Source of the DNA: an uncultured Agathobacter sp.
GTDB lineage: Bacteria; Bacillota; Clostridia; Lachnospirales; Lachnospiraceae
Reading direction: 5' to 3'
NCBI GenBank assembly: GCA_910587655.1
Contig: CAJUND010000010.1
Coordinates: 1 to 64,000, forward strand
Length of the DNA stretch: 64,000 nt
A program made the position numbers and the translations under genes. The notes under the pieces were generated by a model, which did not search any database, was not told the DNA's origin, and was given only the letters and a program-made list of their open reading frames with translations. Shown one piece after another: positions 15,390 through 23,985 of this stretch (position 1 is the first letter of the stretch; the number at the start of each line of letters is the position of its first letter).

Positions 15390-16400
15390 TTATGATTTTC
15401 CAGCCTTTTTCCTCAGCATATCATAGATCCACTTGCCGCTTGCGCTTAAGTCACTGCGCTTAAAGCCGCTCTTCTTTTTACAGCTGCTTTTAATCATTGC
15501 AGAGGTTTCACTTTTATTTGACAGATTCCATGCCGCATAACTTACCTTATATTTGTCCAGAAGTTTCATCCACTTGTCAGCCTGCTTTTTATTAATACTG
15601 CCGTTTCCGCTGGCGTCACAGATTCCAAATTCGCTGACAAACAGCGGAAGCCCGCTTTTTATTGCACTTTCTGCAGTTTTACGCAGGGCATCCTGATGGG
15701 TTCCGGCATAAAAATGCAGCGCATACATAATGTTATCCTCTTTCAGCGGAGCCGCAGCCGCCTTGTCCACCTCCTGCGACCATGTCGGCGTTCCGACAAT
15801 AATCACCGCGTCCTTATCATTTTCGCGGATAACCGGAATTATACTTTTGGCATAGGACTTAATCGTGTTCCAGTCAGTCCCGCCATTTGGTTCATTGCAG
15901 ATTTCATAAATCACATTCGTGTAATCAGAAAATTCATCCGACATTTCCTGAAAAAATGTTTTCGCTGCTTTTTTATGCTTTTTCGGGTTTCCGTCGCTTA
16001 AAATATGCCAGTCAATAATGACATACATGCCATGTTTTTCCGCCAGTTTTACACCTTTTTTCACCAGCTTTTTCAGTTCCTTTTTATTGGCGGAATTTCC
16101 GGTGCAGTATCCATTGTATTCTTCGGTATACATGGCAAGGCGTACAACATTTGCTCCCCATTTGTCATGAAGTTCTTTCAAACATTTGTCGTTTACATAC
16201 TGCGGATACCAGCTCAGCCCGTGGGTGCTTACCCCGCGAAGCTGGACTGTTTTCCCGTCCTCATTGCACAGTACGGTGTCCTCCACATGAAGCGCCTGCA
16301 GTTTCTCCTTCGCCTGGACCGGCTGGATTCCGGTAAATAAAATACCAAACGCCAGAACGGTACACAGTACTGAAAGAACCTTTTTTACTTTATTTTGCAT
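15390..16400 (-). CDS. Secreted GH5-family endoglucanase
   Basis: 336 aa with a signal peptide (residues 1-30, cleavage after VQA). The GH5 TIM barrel shows GVSTHGLSW, NVVRLAMY, IIDWHIL, the acid/base glutamate in YEICNEPNG (E170) and the nucleophile in FVSEFG (E257). This is the subfamily 2 cellulase pattern. No carbohydrate-binding module or dockerin, so a free extracellular enzyme acting on beta-1,4-glucans or mixed-linkage glucans. Single gene with a good GGGAGGAG site. Confidence 0.9.
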   Translation of the reverse strand: MQNKVKKVLSVLCTVLAFGILFTGIQPVQAKEKLQALHVEDTVLCNEDGKTVQLRGVSTHGLSWYPQYVNDKCLKELHDKWGANVVRLAMYTEEYNGYCTGNSANKKELKKLVKKGVKLAEKHGMYVIIDWHILSDGNPKKHKKAAKTFFQEMSDEFSDYTNVIYEICNEPNGGTDWNTIKSYAKSIIPVIRENDKDAVIIVGTPTWSQEVDKAAAAPLKEDNIMYALHFYAGTHQDALRKTAESAIKSGLPLFVSEFGICDASGNGSINKKQADKWMKLLDKYKVSYAAWNLSNKSETSAMIKSSCKKKSGFKRSDLSASGKWIYDMLRKKAGKS

Positions 16401-16439
16401 TTTCGTTTCTCCTCCCTTTTGCTTGTCACATTTTGAACA

Positions 16440-18989
16440 TCAGCCCTGCACGATAGAAGTTACTTTGTAATCCTGCTCCTCAACCGCGCTCTTTAACACA
16501 TCATCCGCTACTTCCTCCGTCAGGGTCACAACTGCAGTTCCTGCCTCGTGGCTTACCTCTGCTGCTTCCACGCCGGAAACTGCCTCAAGTGTTTTCTTTA
16601 CGCGCGCCTCGCAGTGTCCGCACATCATCCCTTCAATATTCATTGTTTTTGTCATGGTTTTTTCCTCTCTTTCTTTATTTATGATGACATCCGCAGCTTT
16701 TACTTTCCGCCCCTCCTTATGCGGGGAAAACAGATTCAGCCGCAGTGCATTGGTAACAACACAAAAACTTGACAGGCTCATTGCCGCTGCCGCAAACATC
16801 GGGTTTAATTTAATCCCAAATAAAGGATACCACACTCCGGCGGCAAGCGGAATCCCTATGATATTATAAATAAACGCCCAGAAAAGGTTTTCCCGGATAT
16901 TCCACAGCGTTGCGCGGCTTAAACGGATTGCTGCCGGAACATCATTTAAACTGCTCTTCATCAGAACGACTGATGCAGCATCAATCGCCACGTCCGTTCC
17001 TGCCCCTATGGCAATACCGGTATCTGCACTGGTAAGCGCGGGAGCGTCATTAATTCCGTCCCCTGCCATTGCAACCTTTGCCCCGCCGGCGCGAAGTCTT
17101 TCAATTTCCCTTGCCTTTCCCTCCGGCAGCACACCTGCGATGACCTCACTGACTCCTGCCTGGGCGCCGATTGCCTTTGCCGTCTGCTCATTGTCACCGG
17201 TCAGCATCACAACGTGGATTCCCAGGTTTTTCAGCTGTCTGACCGCATCCGGGCTGTCTTCCTTAATCGTGTCCGCCACGGCAATAATTCCAAGAAGCTT
17301 TTCGTCTTCCGCAAACAGAAGCGGCGTTTTACCTTCACCGGCACAGCGCCCGGCCTGCGTTTTTATCTCCTCCGGAACTTTTACCTGCGAGCTGATATAT
17401 TTCAGGCTTCCGGCAGCCAACGCCTTCCCGTCCGCCTCTGCCCTTAATCCGTTTCCCGGAAGCGCCTCAAATTTTTCAACGGACCGCCCGGTAATCAGCT
17501 TTTCCCTTGCATCATCCATAATGGCGCGGGCAAGCGGATGCTCACTTTTTTCCTCAAGCCCCGCCGCCGTCTGCATCAGGTATGTTTCCGTGACTCCGTC
17601 AGCCGGAATAATATCTGTCACCTTCGGTTCCCCGCTTGTGATAGTTCCGGTTTTGTCCAGCGCAACAATCTGTGTGCGCCCTGCATTTTCCAGGGAAACA
17701 GCATTTTTAAACAGAATTCCTTTTCTTGCCCCAACCCCGTTTCCAACCATAATCGCCACAGGAGTCGCAAGCCCCAGCGCACACGGACAGCTGATTACCA
17801 GCACGGAAATTCCGCGTGCCAGTGCAAATCCGATGCTCTGCCCTGCAAAAAGCCAGGCCAGGATTGTCACCACCGCAATTCCAATTACAACCGGCACAAA
17901 CACCGCCGACACCTTATCTGCTATTTTGGCAATCGGCGCCTTCGTTGCCGCCGCATCTGACACCATCCGGATAATCTGGGAAAGCGTGGTATCCTCCCCG
18001 ACCCGCGTCGCTTCACACTGTAAAAATCCGGACTGGTTGGCAGTGGCAGCACTGACCTTATCGCCCGCTTCCTTGTCCACCGGGATGCTTTCACCGGTTA
18101 ATGCTGCCTCGTTTACTGCACTGTTTCCCGAAACCACCCTGCCGTCCACCGGAATATTTTCACCGGGACGGACTACAAAAATATCGCCTTTTTTAACTTC
18201 TTCAATGGAAACCGTCATTTCCTTTCCGTCTTTAAGAACCGTGGCGGTTTTTGGCGCAAGCTTCATCAGGCTTTTCAGCGCGTCGGTCGTCTTTCCCTTT
18301 GAATAAGCCTCCAGCATTTTTCCAACCGTAATCAGGGCAAGAATCATGGCTGCCGATTCAAAATAAAACTCATGCATATATTCCATGACTGCCGCCGAAT
18401 CACCTTTCAGCTGCGCATCCGTCATGGCAAAAAGTGCATAGGTGCTGTACAGAAAAGAAGCTCCTGCCCCAAGCGCCACCAGTGTGTCCATATTCGGGGA
18501 ACCCTGTAACAGACTTTTGAAACCGCTGACAAAAAACTTCTGGTTAATTACCATAATGATTACTGTCAGAAGAAGCTGTAAAATTCCCATGGCAACATGG
18601 TTATCTGCTAGAAACGCCGGAAGCGGCCAGTCAAACATCATATATCCCATAGAAAAATACATAAGAATGATAAGAAAAAATACTGATGCAGTAAGCCGTT
18701 TCTTTAACCGCGGCGTTTCCTTGTCCCGGAGTGCTTCTTCCGCTTCCTGGTACCTGGCGCCTGCGTCATGTCCGCTGGCTTTTTCCTGTTTTCCTTTGAC
18801 CGCTGCGCCGTAGCCGGCGTGTTCCACAGCTTCGATTACTGCGCGCTCACTGGCGCTGCCTTCCACACCCATGGAATTTGTCAGCAGACTGACCGCGCAG
18901 GAAGTTACGCCCTCTACGGCTGAAACTGCTTTTTCCACCCGCGCAGAACACGCGGCACAGCTCATTCCTGTTATATGATACTGTTGCAT
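16440..18989 (-). CDS. copA: Copper-exporting P1B-type ATPase with an extra C-terminal HMA domain
   Basis: 849 aa. An N-terminal heavy-metal domain has GMSCAAC (C11/C14). About eight TM helices follow, with TGES, the membrane metal site SCPCALGLATP, phosphorylation motif DKTGT, SEHPLARA and GDGINDAPAL. Unusually, a second HMA (GMMCGHCEARV) is fused at the C-terminus after a basic linker, as if CopZ had been joined to the pump. The start at 18989 has GGAGGAAAC upstream; in-frame ATGs further up lie in tandem repeats and give nonsense leaders. Downstream of csoR, it exports Cu+. Confidence 0.95.
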   Translation of the reverse strand: MQQYHITGMSCAACSARVEKAVSAVEGVTSCAVSLLTNSMGVEGSASERAVIEAVEHAGYGAAVKGKQEKASGHDAGARYQEAEEALRDKETPRLKKRLTASVFFLIILMYFSMGYMMFDWPLPAFLADNHVAMGILQLLLTVIIMVINQKFFVSGFKSLLQGSPNMDTLVALGAGASFLYSTYALFAMTDAQLKGDSAAVMEYMHEFYFESAAMILALITVGKMLEAYSKGKTTDALKSLMKLAPKTATVLKDGKEMTVSIEEVKKGDIFVVRPGENIPVDGRVVSGNSAVNEAALTGESIPVDKEAGDKVSAATANQSGFLQCEATRVGEDTTLSQIIRMVSDAAATKAPIAKIADKVSAVFVPVVIGIAVVTILAWLFAGQSIGFALARGISVLVISCPCALGLATPVAIMVGNGVGARKGILFKNAVSLENAGRTQIVALDKTGTITSGEPKVTDIIPADGVTETYLMQTAAGLEEKSEHPLARAIMDDAREKLITGRSVEKFEALPGNGLRAEADGKALAAGSLKYISSQVKVPEEIKTQAGRCAGEGKTPLLFAEDEKLLGIIAVADTIKEDSPDAVRQLKNLGIHVVMLTGDNEQTAKAIGAQAGVSEVIAGVLPEGKAREIERLRAGGAKVAMAGDGINDAPALTSADTGIAIGAGTDVAIDAASVVLMKSSLNDVPAAIRLSRATLWNIRENLFWAFIYNIIGIPLAAGVWYPLFGIKLNPMFAAAAMSLSSFCVVTNALRLNLFSPHKEGRKVKAADVIINKEREEKTMTKTMNIEGMMCGHCEARVKKTLEAVSGVEAAEVSHEAGTAVVTLTEEVADDVLKSAVEEQDYKVTSIVQG

Positions 18990-19003
18990 ATGTTTCCTCC
19001 TGT

Positions 19004-19257
19004 GGGTCGTATCCCTGACGGGATACGACAGTTTATGGAGCAAATCACATGAAAGTTTGCTTCGCAAAGTGATTTGCGTGGGTCGTATCCCTGACGGGAT
19101 ACGACAGTTATGGAGCAAATCACATGAAAGTTTGCTTCGCAAAGTGATTTGCGTAGGTCATGTCCCTGCTTCGCAGGAACACGACAGTTATCACATGAAA
19201 GTTTGCTTCGCAAAGTGATTTGCGTGGGTCGTATCCCTGACGGGATACGACAGTTAT
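19004..19257. repeat. Tandem palindromic repeats between csoR and copA (about 3.4 copies of 71-76 bp)
   Basis: Units at 19004-19079, 19080-19154 and 19155-19225, with a partial unit 19226-19257. Each has two inverted repeats: GTCGTATCC/GGGATACGAC and GCAAATCAC/GTGATTTGC, the latter around TTTGCTTCGCAAA. The third unit replaces the first stem with a different but still palindromic one. The last copy supplies the csoR stop codon. Confidence 0.85.
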
Positions 19258-19580
19258 TTCATCAGTTTTGGCAGAACTTCCAGAAGTTCTTCCACTTTTT
19301 CGTCGCTTCCTGCACGGATTCCGTCTGCCACACAGGTACGGATATGATCTGCCAGAAGCACCTTGTTAAAACTGTTGAGTGCTGCATTTGCCGCTGCCAC
19401 CTGCACAATGATGTCCGTACAGTAGCAGTCCTTTTCCACCATGCCGCGGATACCGCGGATTTGCCCCTCAATCCGGTTCAGGCGGTTGATTAAATCCCTG
19501 TGTTCTTCTTTTGGACGGTGTTTTTTGCGGCAGCTTTCACACGTTTCCTCTTTCTGTAAAGTTTCTCCTTTTTCGGGCAC
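19254..19580 (-). CDS. csoR: CsoR-type copper-sensing transcriptional repressor
   Basis: 108-aa all-helical DUF156 protein. Metal-binding Cys in VEKDCYC, His in LADHIRTC and Cys in the same segment fit the Cu(I) site. RLNRIEGQIRGIRGM is the family core. I place the start at GTG 19580 (VPEKGET), 7 nt after GGAGGTG; longer reading frames would begin inside the operator. It probably represses itself and copA through two near-identical operators upstream. The TAA lies in the adjoining tandem repeat. Confidence 0.9.
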   Translation of the reverse strand: MPEKGETLQKEETCESCRKKHRPKEEHRDLINRLNRIEGQIRGIRGMVEKDCYCTDIIVQVAAANAALNSFNKVLLADHIRTCVADGIRAGSDEKVEELLEVLPKLMK

Positions 19581-19607
19581 TGGTATACACCTCCATGGTT
19601 TTATTTG

Positions 19608-19666
19608 TATACCCCATAGGGGTATATGCTTTATATTATTATATACCCCCATGGGGTATAATGCAA
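19608..19666 (-). promoter_or_regulatory. csoR promoter with two CsoR operators
   Basis: Minus strand TTGCAT (19666-19661), 17-bp spacer, TATAAT (19643-19638). Operator 1, TATACCCCCATGGGGTATA (19642-19660), fills the spacer. Operator 2, TATACCCCATAGGGGTATA (19608-19626), lies just downstream of the start site. Both match the known CsoR operator form, 34 bp centre to centre. Confidence 0.88.
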
Positions 19667-19676
19667 GTGAATTTAA

Positions 19677-19749
19677 TTATTCATTTTTATTAATTTGCGG
19701 GTATTAAAACTGAATGATATCACTGCCTGCCCATTGGAAAAATGGAAAG
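19677..19749. repeat. Imperfect direct repeat, left copy (partner 21070-21141)
   Basis: About 70 bp containing ACTGAATGATATCACTGCC and CCATTGGAAAAATG recurs at 21070-21141 in the same orientation, flanking the MBL-fold gene. Read leftward it follows the antitoxin remnant and begins a short reading frame (MVTAAFHFSNGQAVISFSF), possibly the start of a lost partner gene. Confidence 0.7.
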
Positions 19750-19766
19750 CAGCTGTTACCATGAAA

Positions 19767-19920
19767 TTATTTTGCCAGTACCTCACAGGCCTCTCTGTTC
19801 TGTTCAATCAATCTTTTTGAAATACTCAATATATCTTCACCAGATGCAATGGTATCATCCTCTGCCTTACTAAAATCAATAACAAGATATCCTGGTACAT
19901 TGTTCTTGAGAATCACAGCT
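19767..19920 (-). pseudogene. 3' remnant of a Phd/YefM-like antitoxin gene
   Basis: Read leftward this encodes about 50 C-terminal residues (AVILKNNVPGYLVIDFSKA, then SISKRLIEQNREA and EVLAK), a pattern I associate with Phd/YefM-type antitoxins in Clostridia. The 5' part is missing, and the remnant overlaps the last codons of the MBL-fold gene in another frame, which marks a rearrangement junction near 19920. Confidence 0.55.
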
Positions 19921-20758
19921 GTATTTTCAATCCGTCATACGCAAAATATACTGCGTCCAGCGTTTTCTCCAGTTCCCTGTAATCGTCATAAGATTTTCCC
20001 CAGTCCTCCTCTAAATGAGTAATAATAACTTTTTTGATTTTATACTGCTTTCTTATATCATCAATTTCATCCATCGTAAACAGCTCTTTTCTCAGAGGAT
20101 TATCCCCGTTTAACACACCCCCGTCCTTTAAGACGTCGCCTACAATTGTATTGCCAATGATTAAAACATCCGCATCCTGAAATTTCTCCGATTTTGGAAA
20201 TGGCTTAACATCGCATGGCGCGTAAATTATTTTTTTGCCATTAGAAGAAATTACAAATACCGCCACATGCTCCTGCTCATCTGTCGGAATCAGCTCTATC
20301 AAAATACCGCCAGCCTGCAAAGTATAAATTTCCCTTGTGTATACAAGCCCCTTTGCTTCATAATATCCCAGGGCTGATCCATACTTTGTCCCCTGTTTTT
20401 TTACATCTTCAAGAACCGCAGGCAGGGAAGCAACTTCAATCGGATGATCCGGTTTCTTTCCCTGCGAAGCGGCAAGCCAGTCCATGTTCAGCTGTTCAAT
20501 CACGCGCATTCCCATTGTGTGGTCGGGGTCACAGTGACTGTATAAAATATGTTCCACTTTCTGTATGCCTGCATTGTTTAGCGATGTGTTGATATCTTCC
20601 GGCGTATCAATCAGTATATTCGCTTCTTCAATAAACAGGCTGCAGCCTGTCCGTGCATAAGGAAATCCTTTCAGCCGCGCCTCTGTGCATACACGGCAGT
20701 TACAGCATGCCCTCGGTGTACTGACACAGCCGCCGGAGCCAAGTATTATTACATTCAT
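19913..20758 (-). CDS. MBL-fold (metallo-beta-lactamase) hydrolase, PhnP-like
   Basis: 281 aa. The N-terminus GSGGCVSTPRACCNCRVC has the cysteine cluster of PhnP/PqqB-like proteins (probably a structural zinc), and the metal site is SHCDPDHTMG (HxDxDH form, about residues 74-83). Likely a phosphodiesterase or similar hydrolase; substrate unknown. Its last codons overlap an antitoxin remnant in another frame, so the C-terminus may have been altered by recombination. A minus-strand TTGACA with TAAACC 17 bp on lies about 30-60 nt upstream. The gene is flanked by 70-bp direct repeats. Confidence 0.8.
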   Translation of the reverse strand: MNVIILGSGGCVSTPRACCNCRVCTEARLKGFPYARTGCSLFIEEANILIDTPEDINTSLNNAGIQKVEHILYSHCDPDHTMGMRVIEQLNMDWLAASQGKKPDHPIEVASLPAVLEDVKKQGTKYGSALGYYEAKGLVYTREIYTLQAGGILIELIPTDEQEHVAVFVISSNGKKIIYAPCDVKPFPKSEKFQDADVLIIGNTIVGDVLKDGGVLNGDNPLRKELFTMDEIDDIRKQYKIKKVIITHLEEDWGKSYDDYRELEKTLDAVYFAYDGLKIQL

Positions 20759-21199
20759 ATATGTGTTATCCCCCTGTTTATCTGTCTGGTTTAGTATCCT
20801 TTTCCAATTATGTCAAATACCAAAATATACACAACATGTACATTACATATCTTTTCAAAGCGTTCTCACGGCTGCAATTCTCTTCATCCGCCCTCTGTAC
20901 CTCAACATTGCACCTGTCCCCGCTGCCAAAAAAGTTCCTGACAGAAATCCCAGTCATCTGTAAGAACCTCAAAAAACACATTATACATAGGGTAAGCATT
21001 TGTTTTACCTGCACATTTTCCCTTTTAGTATATACGAAATATTCAGATAGCACAACATATTTTGCTGCCATATTCATTTTGATTAATTCGCGGATATTAA
21101 AAACTGAATGATATCACTGCCTGCCCATTGGAAAAATGAAAGGTATCTATTATTATGAATTGATTTTACCATGTGTTATCGGCTGATGCAGGAGAAATT
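20759..21199. other. Non-coding stretch upstream of the MBL gene
   Basis: AT-rich. It holds the probable promoter of the MBL gene near 20788-20816 and the right copy of the direct repeat at 21070-21141. No convincing ORF, RNA gene or transposon end was seen. Confidence 0.5.
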
Positions 21200-21515
21200 T
21201 TCCTGAACGCTTACTCCGCTGCCATACCGGCTGAACAACGATTATTTATTTCAGTCAGTCTTTCCGTCGAAACCAAAAGCCCTGGAAGGCTTATGCCGTT
21301 CCGTACAGCCTCTGTCCGCAGAGGACAACGTTTCCTTCCAGTCATCCACGCTGGCTTTCTGGACTATGACCTTTTCCCGGAATACCCTGAGTTTTTCTCC
21401 ACCTATAAAATTTCCAATGTCAAAACTCATAACATCTATAGTGATAAAATCTGTATTTCCTTTATAAACTTAAACCAGATATCACTTGCCACGGAGAATG
21501 AACAAATCAGCTATT
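21200..21515 (+). pseudogene. Decayed Rpn-family nuclease gene
   Basis: Pieces of the intact Rpn protein at 23020 are recognisable: the N-terminal LTPLPYRL equivalent at about 21206-21240, SKPKALEGL shortly after, then VIHAGFLDYDLFPEYPEFFSTYK and IYSDKICISFINLNQISLATE. Reading frame is broken and about 65 internal codons are missing. The remnant ends where the HEPN-like gene's duplicated tail begins. Confidence 0.75.
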
Positions 21516-21535
21516 TAACAAAATCCCATGGATTG

Positions 21536-22507
21536 TCAGACAATCCTCCACCTTTCTGTTATATCCGATTTCAAAAATGTCACTGTGGAATTATGTTCTG
21601 CATCCAATACCGTTTTGCCCGCACCCATTACCATGCGTCCGGATGCTTCCGGCATAAGGTATCTTTTCCCATCCATACAGATGATATAATCAACAGCTTC
21701 CCCGGCCGTATGTACAGGATACCCCGTGACAGTCACATAATGTTCGTCTTCACTGACGGTAAACGGATTCACAACCAGGTATCTTACCCCGGCCGCAAGC
21801 TGCAGTCCGTTTACTGTGTCCAGCGGTTTAACAGTTCCGGAAACAGTAATGTCGTCCTCCAAAATTCCTATCCCGTCACAGACGCTCCTGTAATAGGAAA
21901 GCAGGATTCCCTCATAATGCCCTATGGTATGATATTTTCGGTCAATACCGGAAATCCGTTCTTCAATCAGGGCAAGCACAATGGTATAAAGCAGATTTGT
22001 GGCCTCTTTCGTAATCTCAAGCAGAAAATCCGTCCCCATTTTATTTGTGTATGCAATGTGATATCCATGTTCATCGAAGTCCACGCTTCCGAGGTTGTGC
22101 TGGATTCCGTTCCGTATTACTTTTAAAATCCGGTAACAGTTCAATGCAACCATATCCAGAGGAACCGATGCCATGGCTTCCAGTTCCTGGTAATGCCTCC
22201 GGAAACTCTCCCCCTCCGTCAGTCCGTATTTCTCCTCCAGCCATCCGTCAAAAACGGTAAAGATAAGAATGTTGTTTGCCACCCATGACTTTGACAGCGG
22301 GACACTGCCGTTCATTACTTCACCGCATTCCAGGTGCATGGTATGGCGGTATGGATTTTTTGAATCATATTCCGGATTCGGTTCCCCATTTTCAAGAAAT
22401 GGTTCGTGGTACTCAATTTTTCTGATTTCTGACTGTAAAAAATTGAAGTTTGACATATCGGATGCCTGCAGGACATCCGTAATTGATTTCTGGTATTTTT
22501 TATCCAT
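21536..22507 (-). CDS. Uncharacterised protein with a HEPN-like Rx4H motif
   Basis: 323 aa, no signal peptide or TM. The central helical part contains KVIRNGIQHN (about residues 129-138), matching the Rx4-6H motif of HEPN ribonuclease/toxin domains. The C-terminal third looks beta-rich. I recognise no named family. The last 20 codons and about 60 bp more are repeated at 27.72-27.80 kb, so paralogues existed. It lies among remnants of Rpn, antitoxin and Fic genes, which suits a mobile defence or toxin-like gene. Function is not established. Confidence 0.55.
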   Translation of the reverse strand: MDKKYQKSITDVLQASDMSNFNFLQSEIRKIEYHEPFLENGEPNPEYDSKNPYRHTMHLECGEVMNGSVPLSKSWVANNILIFTVFDGWLEEKYGLTEGESFRRHYQELEAMASVPLDMVALNCYRILKVIRNGIQHNLGSVDFDEHGYHIAYTNKMGTDFLLEITKEATNLLYTIVLALIEERISGIDRKYHTIGHYEGILLSYYRSVCDGIGILEDDITVSGTVKPLDTVNGLQLAAGVRYLVVNPFTVSEDEHYVTVTGYPVHTAGEAVDYIICMDGKRYLMPEASGRMVMGAGKTVLDAEHNSTVTFLKSDITERWRIV

Positions 22508-23019
22508 GCTCTTTTCTCACACGTTCCTTTTTACATTCAAGGTCTTCCATCTGCTTAAAACAAATTTTTTCATTGGAATTGTCCATAGAAATATTAAATG
22601 GAATTCTCTGTTCCCTGACTGCTTGTTTTGCTGATATTATAAAAAAAGTTGTCTTAACATTCACCCTTGATAGTATGATATTATCCCGGAAATGTCATGT
22701 CAATAGTACATACAATATTCGTACCAACACTTAATCTGCGCAAATATTATTTTTTTGGTACTTGCCCGTTTCCGCAGATTCTGCTATGATAAAAATATGG
22801 CAGGTTCTGCAGCAGTCCAGTTGCAGACACCGCCTGTTTGGCAGGTTCTGCCTTGTTTCCAACTTATTTTTAATTATATTAACTGCCCGCATCCGTATGC
22901 AGATGCTGGATAAACTTTTGTCAGTTTCCTTTCAGGTATTACCGTTTATCCAGAACCCGATAAGCCACTGTACACAAACAGTGCAGGCAGCCCCCATCAC
23001 GAAAGAGAGGACACATCTT
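22508..23019. other. Intergenic region and leader of the Rpn gene
   Basis: A plus-strand promoter is visible: TTGCCC (22762-22767), 17 bp, TATGAT (22785-22790). A leader of about 225 nt follows, with GGCAGGTTCTGC twice (about 22799 and 22841). Upstream of the promoter the sequence is AT-rich and holds the 5' region of the leftward HEPN-like gene. No other gene seen. Confidence 0.55.
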
Positions 23020-23886
23020 ATGAAAACACCAGACACAATGAACACACTGACTCCGCTGCCATACCGGCTGACCAATGATTATTTATTCCAGGCTGTCTTC
23101 CAGTCGAGACCAAAGGCACTGGAAGGACTGTGCCGTTCCATTCTGCATTTATCGCCGGAAGATACAATTAAAGTTACCCTGCGCAATCCGATTGAACTCG
23201 GAAAACAAATTCAAAACAAGGAATTCATCCTTGACCTTGCAGTAATCATCAATGATTCCATGTTCCTTAATCTTGAGATGCAGATGTATCATGACAATTA
23301 CTGGATAGACCGTTCTATTTCCTACACCTGCCGAAGCTTTGACAACTTAAACCGCGGAGCTGAATACGGCATGGTACTTCCCGTCATCCACGTTGGCTTT
23401 CTGGACTATGACCTTTTTCCGGAACATCCGCAGTTCTTTTCCACTTACCTGCTCACAGACACGAAAAACAGACAAATATACAGTGACAAATTCCGCATTT
23501 CTGTGGTAAACTTAAACCATACAGAACTCGCCACGGAGGAAGACAAAACCTTTAGTACTGACCTCTGGGCACGGGCATTTAAAACGGAAAGCTGGGAGGA
23601 AATCAATATGCTTGCTAAACAGAATGAATATTTGAAGGAAGCCGTTTCCGGCATTGCCGTCCTCTCGAAGGATGAACAGATTCGCCAGCAGTGCCAGGCA
23701 CGGGAGGATTTTGAGTACTGGGAACGCATAAGGGAAAACGGGCATAAACGGGAGCTGGCTAAACTGCGGCAGGAGCTGACGGAAAAAGACAGCTTCTACC
23801 AGCAGGAACTCTCTGGAAAAGACCAGGAAATTGCCGACCTGAAAGCACGGCTTGCCGCCCTTGAAGCTTCCAGTCAGGAAAACTAA
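23020..23886 (+). CDS. Rpn-family recombination-promoting nuclease (PD-(D/E)XK)
   Basis: 288 aa. The N-terminal nuclease domain (about residues 8-200) begins LPYRLTNDYLFQAVFQSRPKAL and shows the EFILDLAVIINDS...LNLEMQM core (D and ExQ of the PD-(D/E)XK site). The C-terminal ~70 residues form a charged coiled coil (LAKLRQELTEKDSFYQQEL). Rpn proteins are DNA nucleases promoting RecA-independent recombination, widespread in gut Clostridia. The start at 23020 has GAAAGAGAGG upstream; a longer frame would translate the promoter. A decayed paralogue lies at 21200-21515. Confidence 0.85.
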   Translation: MKTPDTMNTLTPLPYRLTNDYLFQAVFQSRPKALEGLCRSILHLSPEDTIKVTLRNPIELGKQIQNKEFILDLAVIINDSMFLNLEMQMYHDNYWIDRSISYTCRSFDNLNRGAEYGMVLPVIHVGFLDYDLFPEHPQFFSTYLLTDTKNRQIYSDKFRISVVNLNHTELATEEDKTFSTDLWARAFKTESWEEINMLAKQNEYLKEAVSGIAVLSKDEQIRQQCQAREDFEYWERIRENGHKRELAKLRQELTEKDSFYQQELSGKDQEIADLKARLAALEASSQEN

Positions 23887-23894
23887 CTTCTTTG

Positions 23895-23948
23895 AAAACA
23901 GCCGGATAGTAATATTGATATGATAGCAATATACCGTCCGGCTGTTTT
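23895..23948. terminator. Bidirectional terminator between rpn and capF
   Basis: AAAACAGCCGGA (23895-23906) pairs with TCCGGCTGTTTT (23937-23948) around a 30-nt loop with further pairing. It ends the convergent rpn gene and the leftward capE-capG-capF block. Confidence 0.85.
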
Positions 23949-23985
23949 CACGGGCCACTCTCCTTCACCATCTTCTCTAAAACTT

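Noticed and set aside
17008..18306. Long plus-strand reading frame of about 430 codons opposite copA
   Set aside because: It is antisense to a clearly conserved P-type ATPase, has no ribosome binding site and a composition (Ala/Ser/Pro-rich) typical of a codon-bias shadow.
18990..19142. Longer copA starting at 19142
   Set aside because: The extra 51 residues translate tandem palindromic repeats; GGAGGAAAC precedes ATG 18989, which begins the canonical HMA domain.
19004..19257. CRISPR array
   Set aside because: Units are contiguous 71-76 bp repeats without unique spacers, palindromic throughout, and no cas genes are near.
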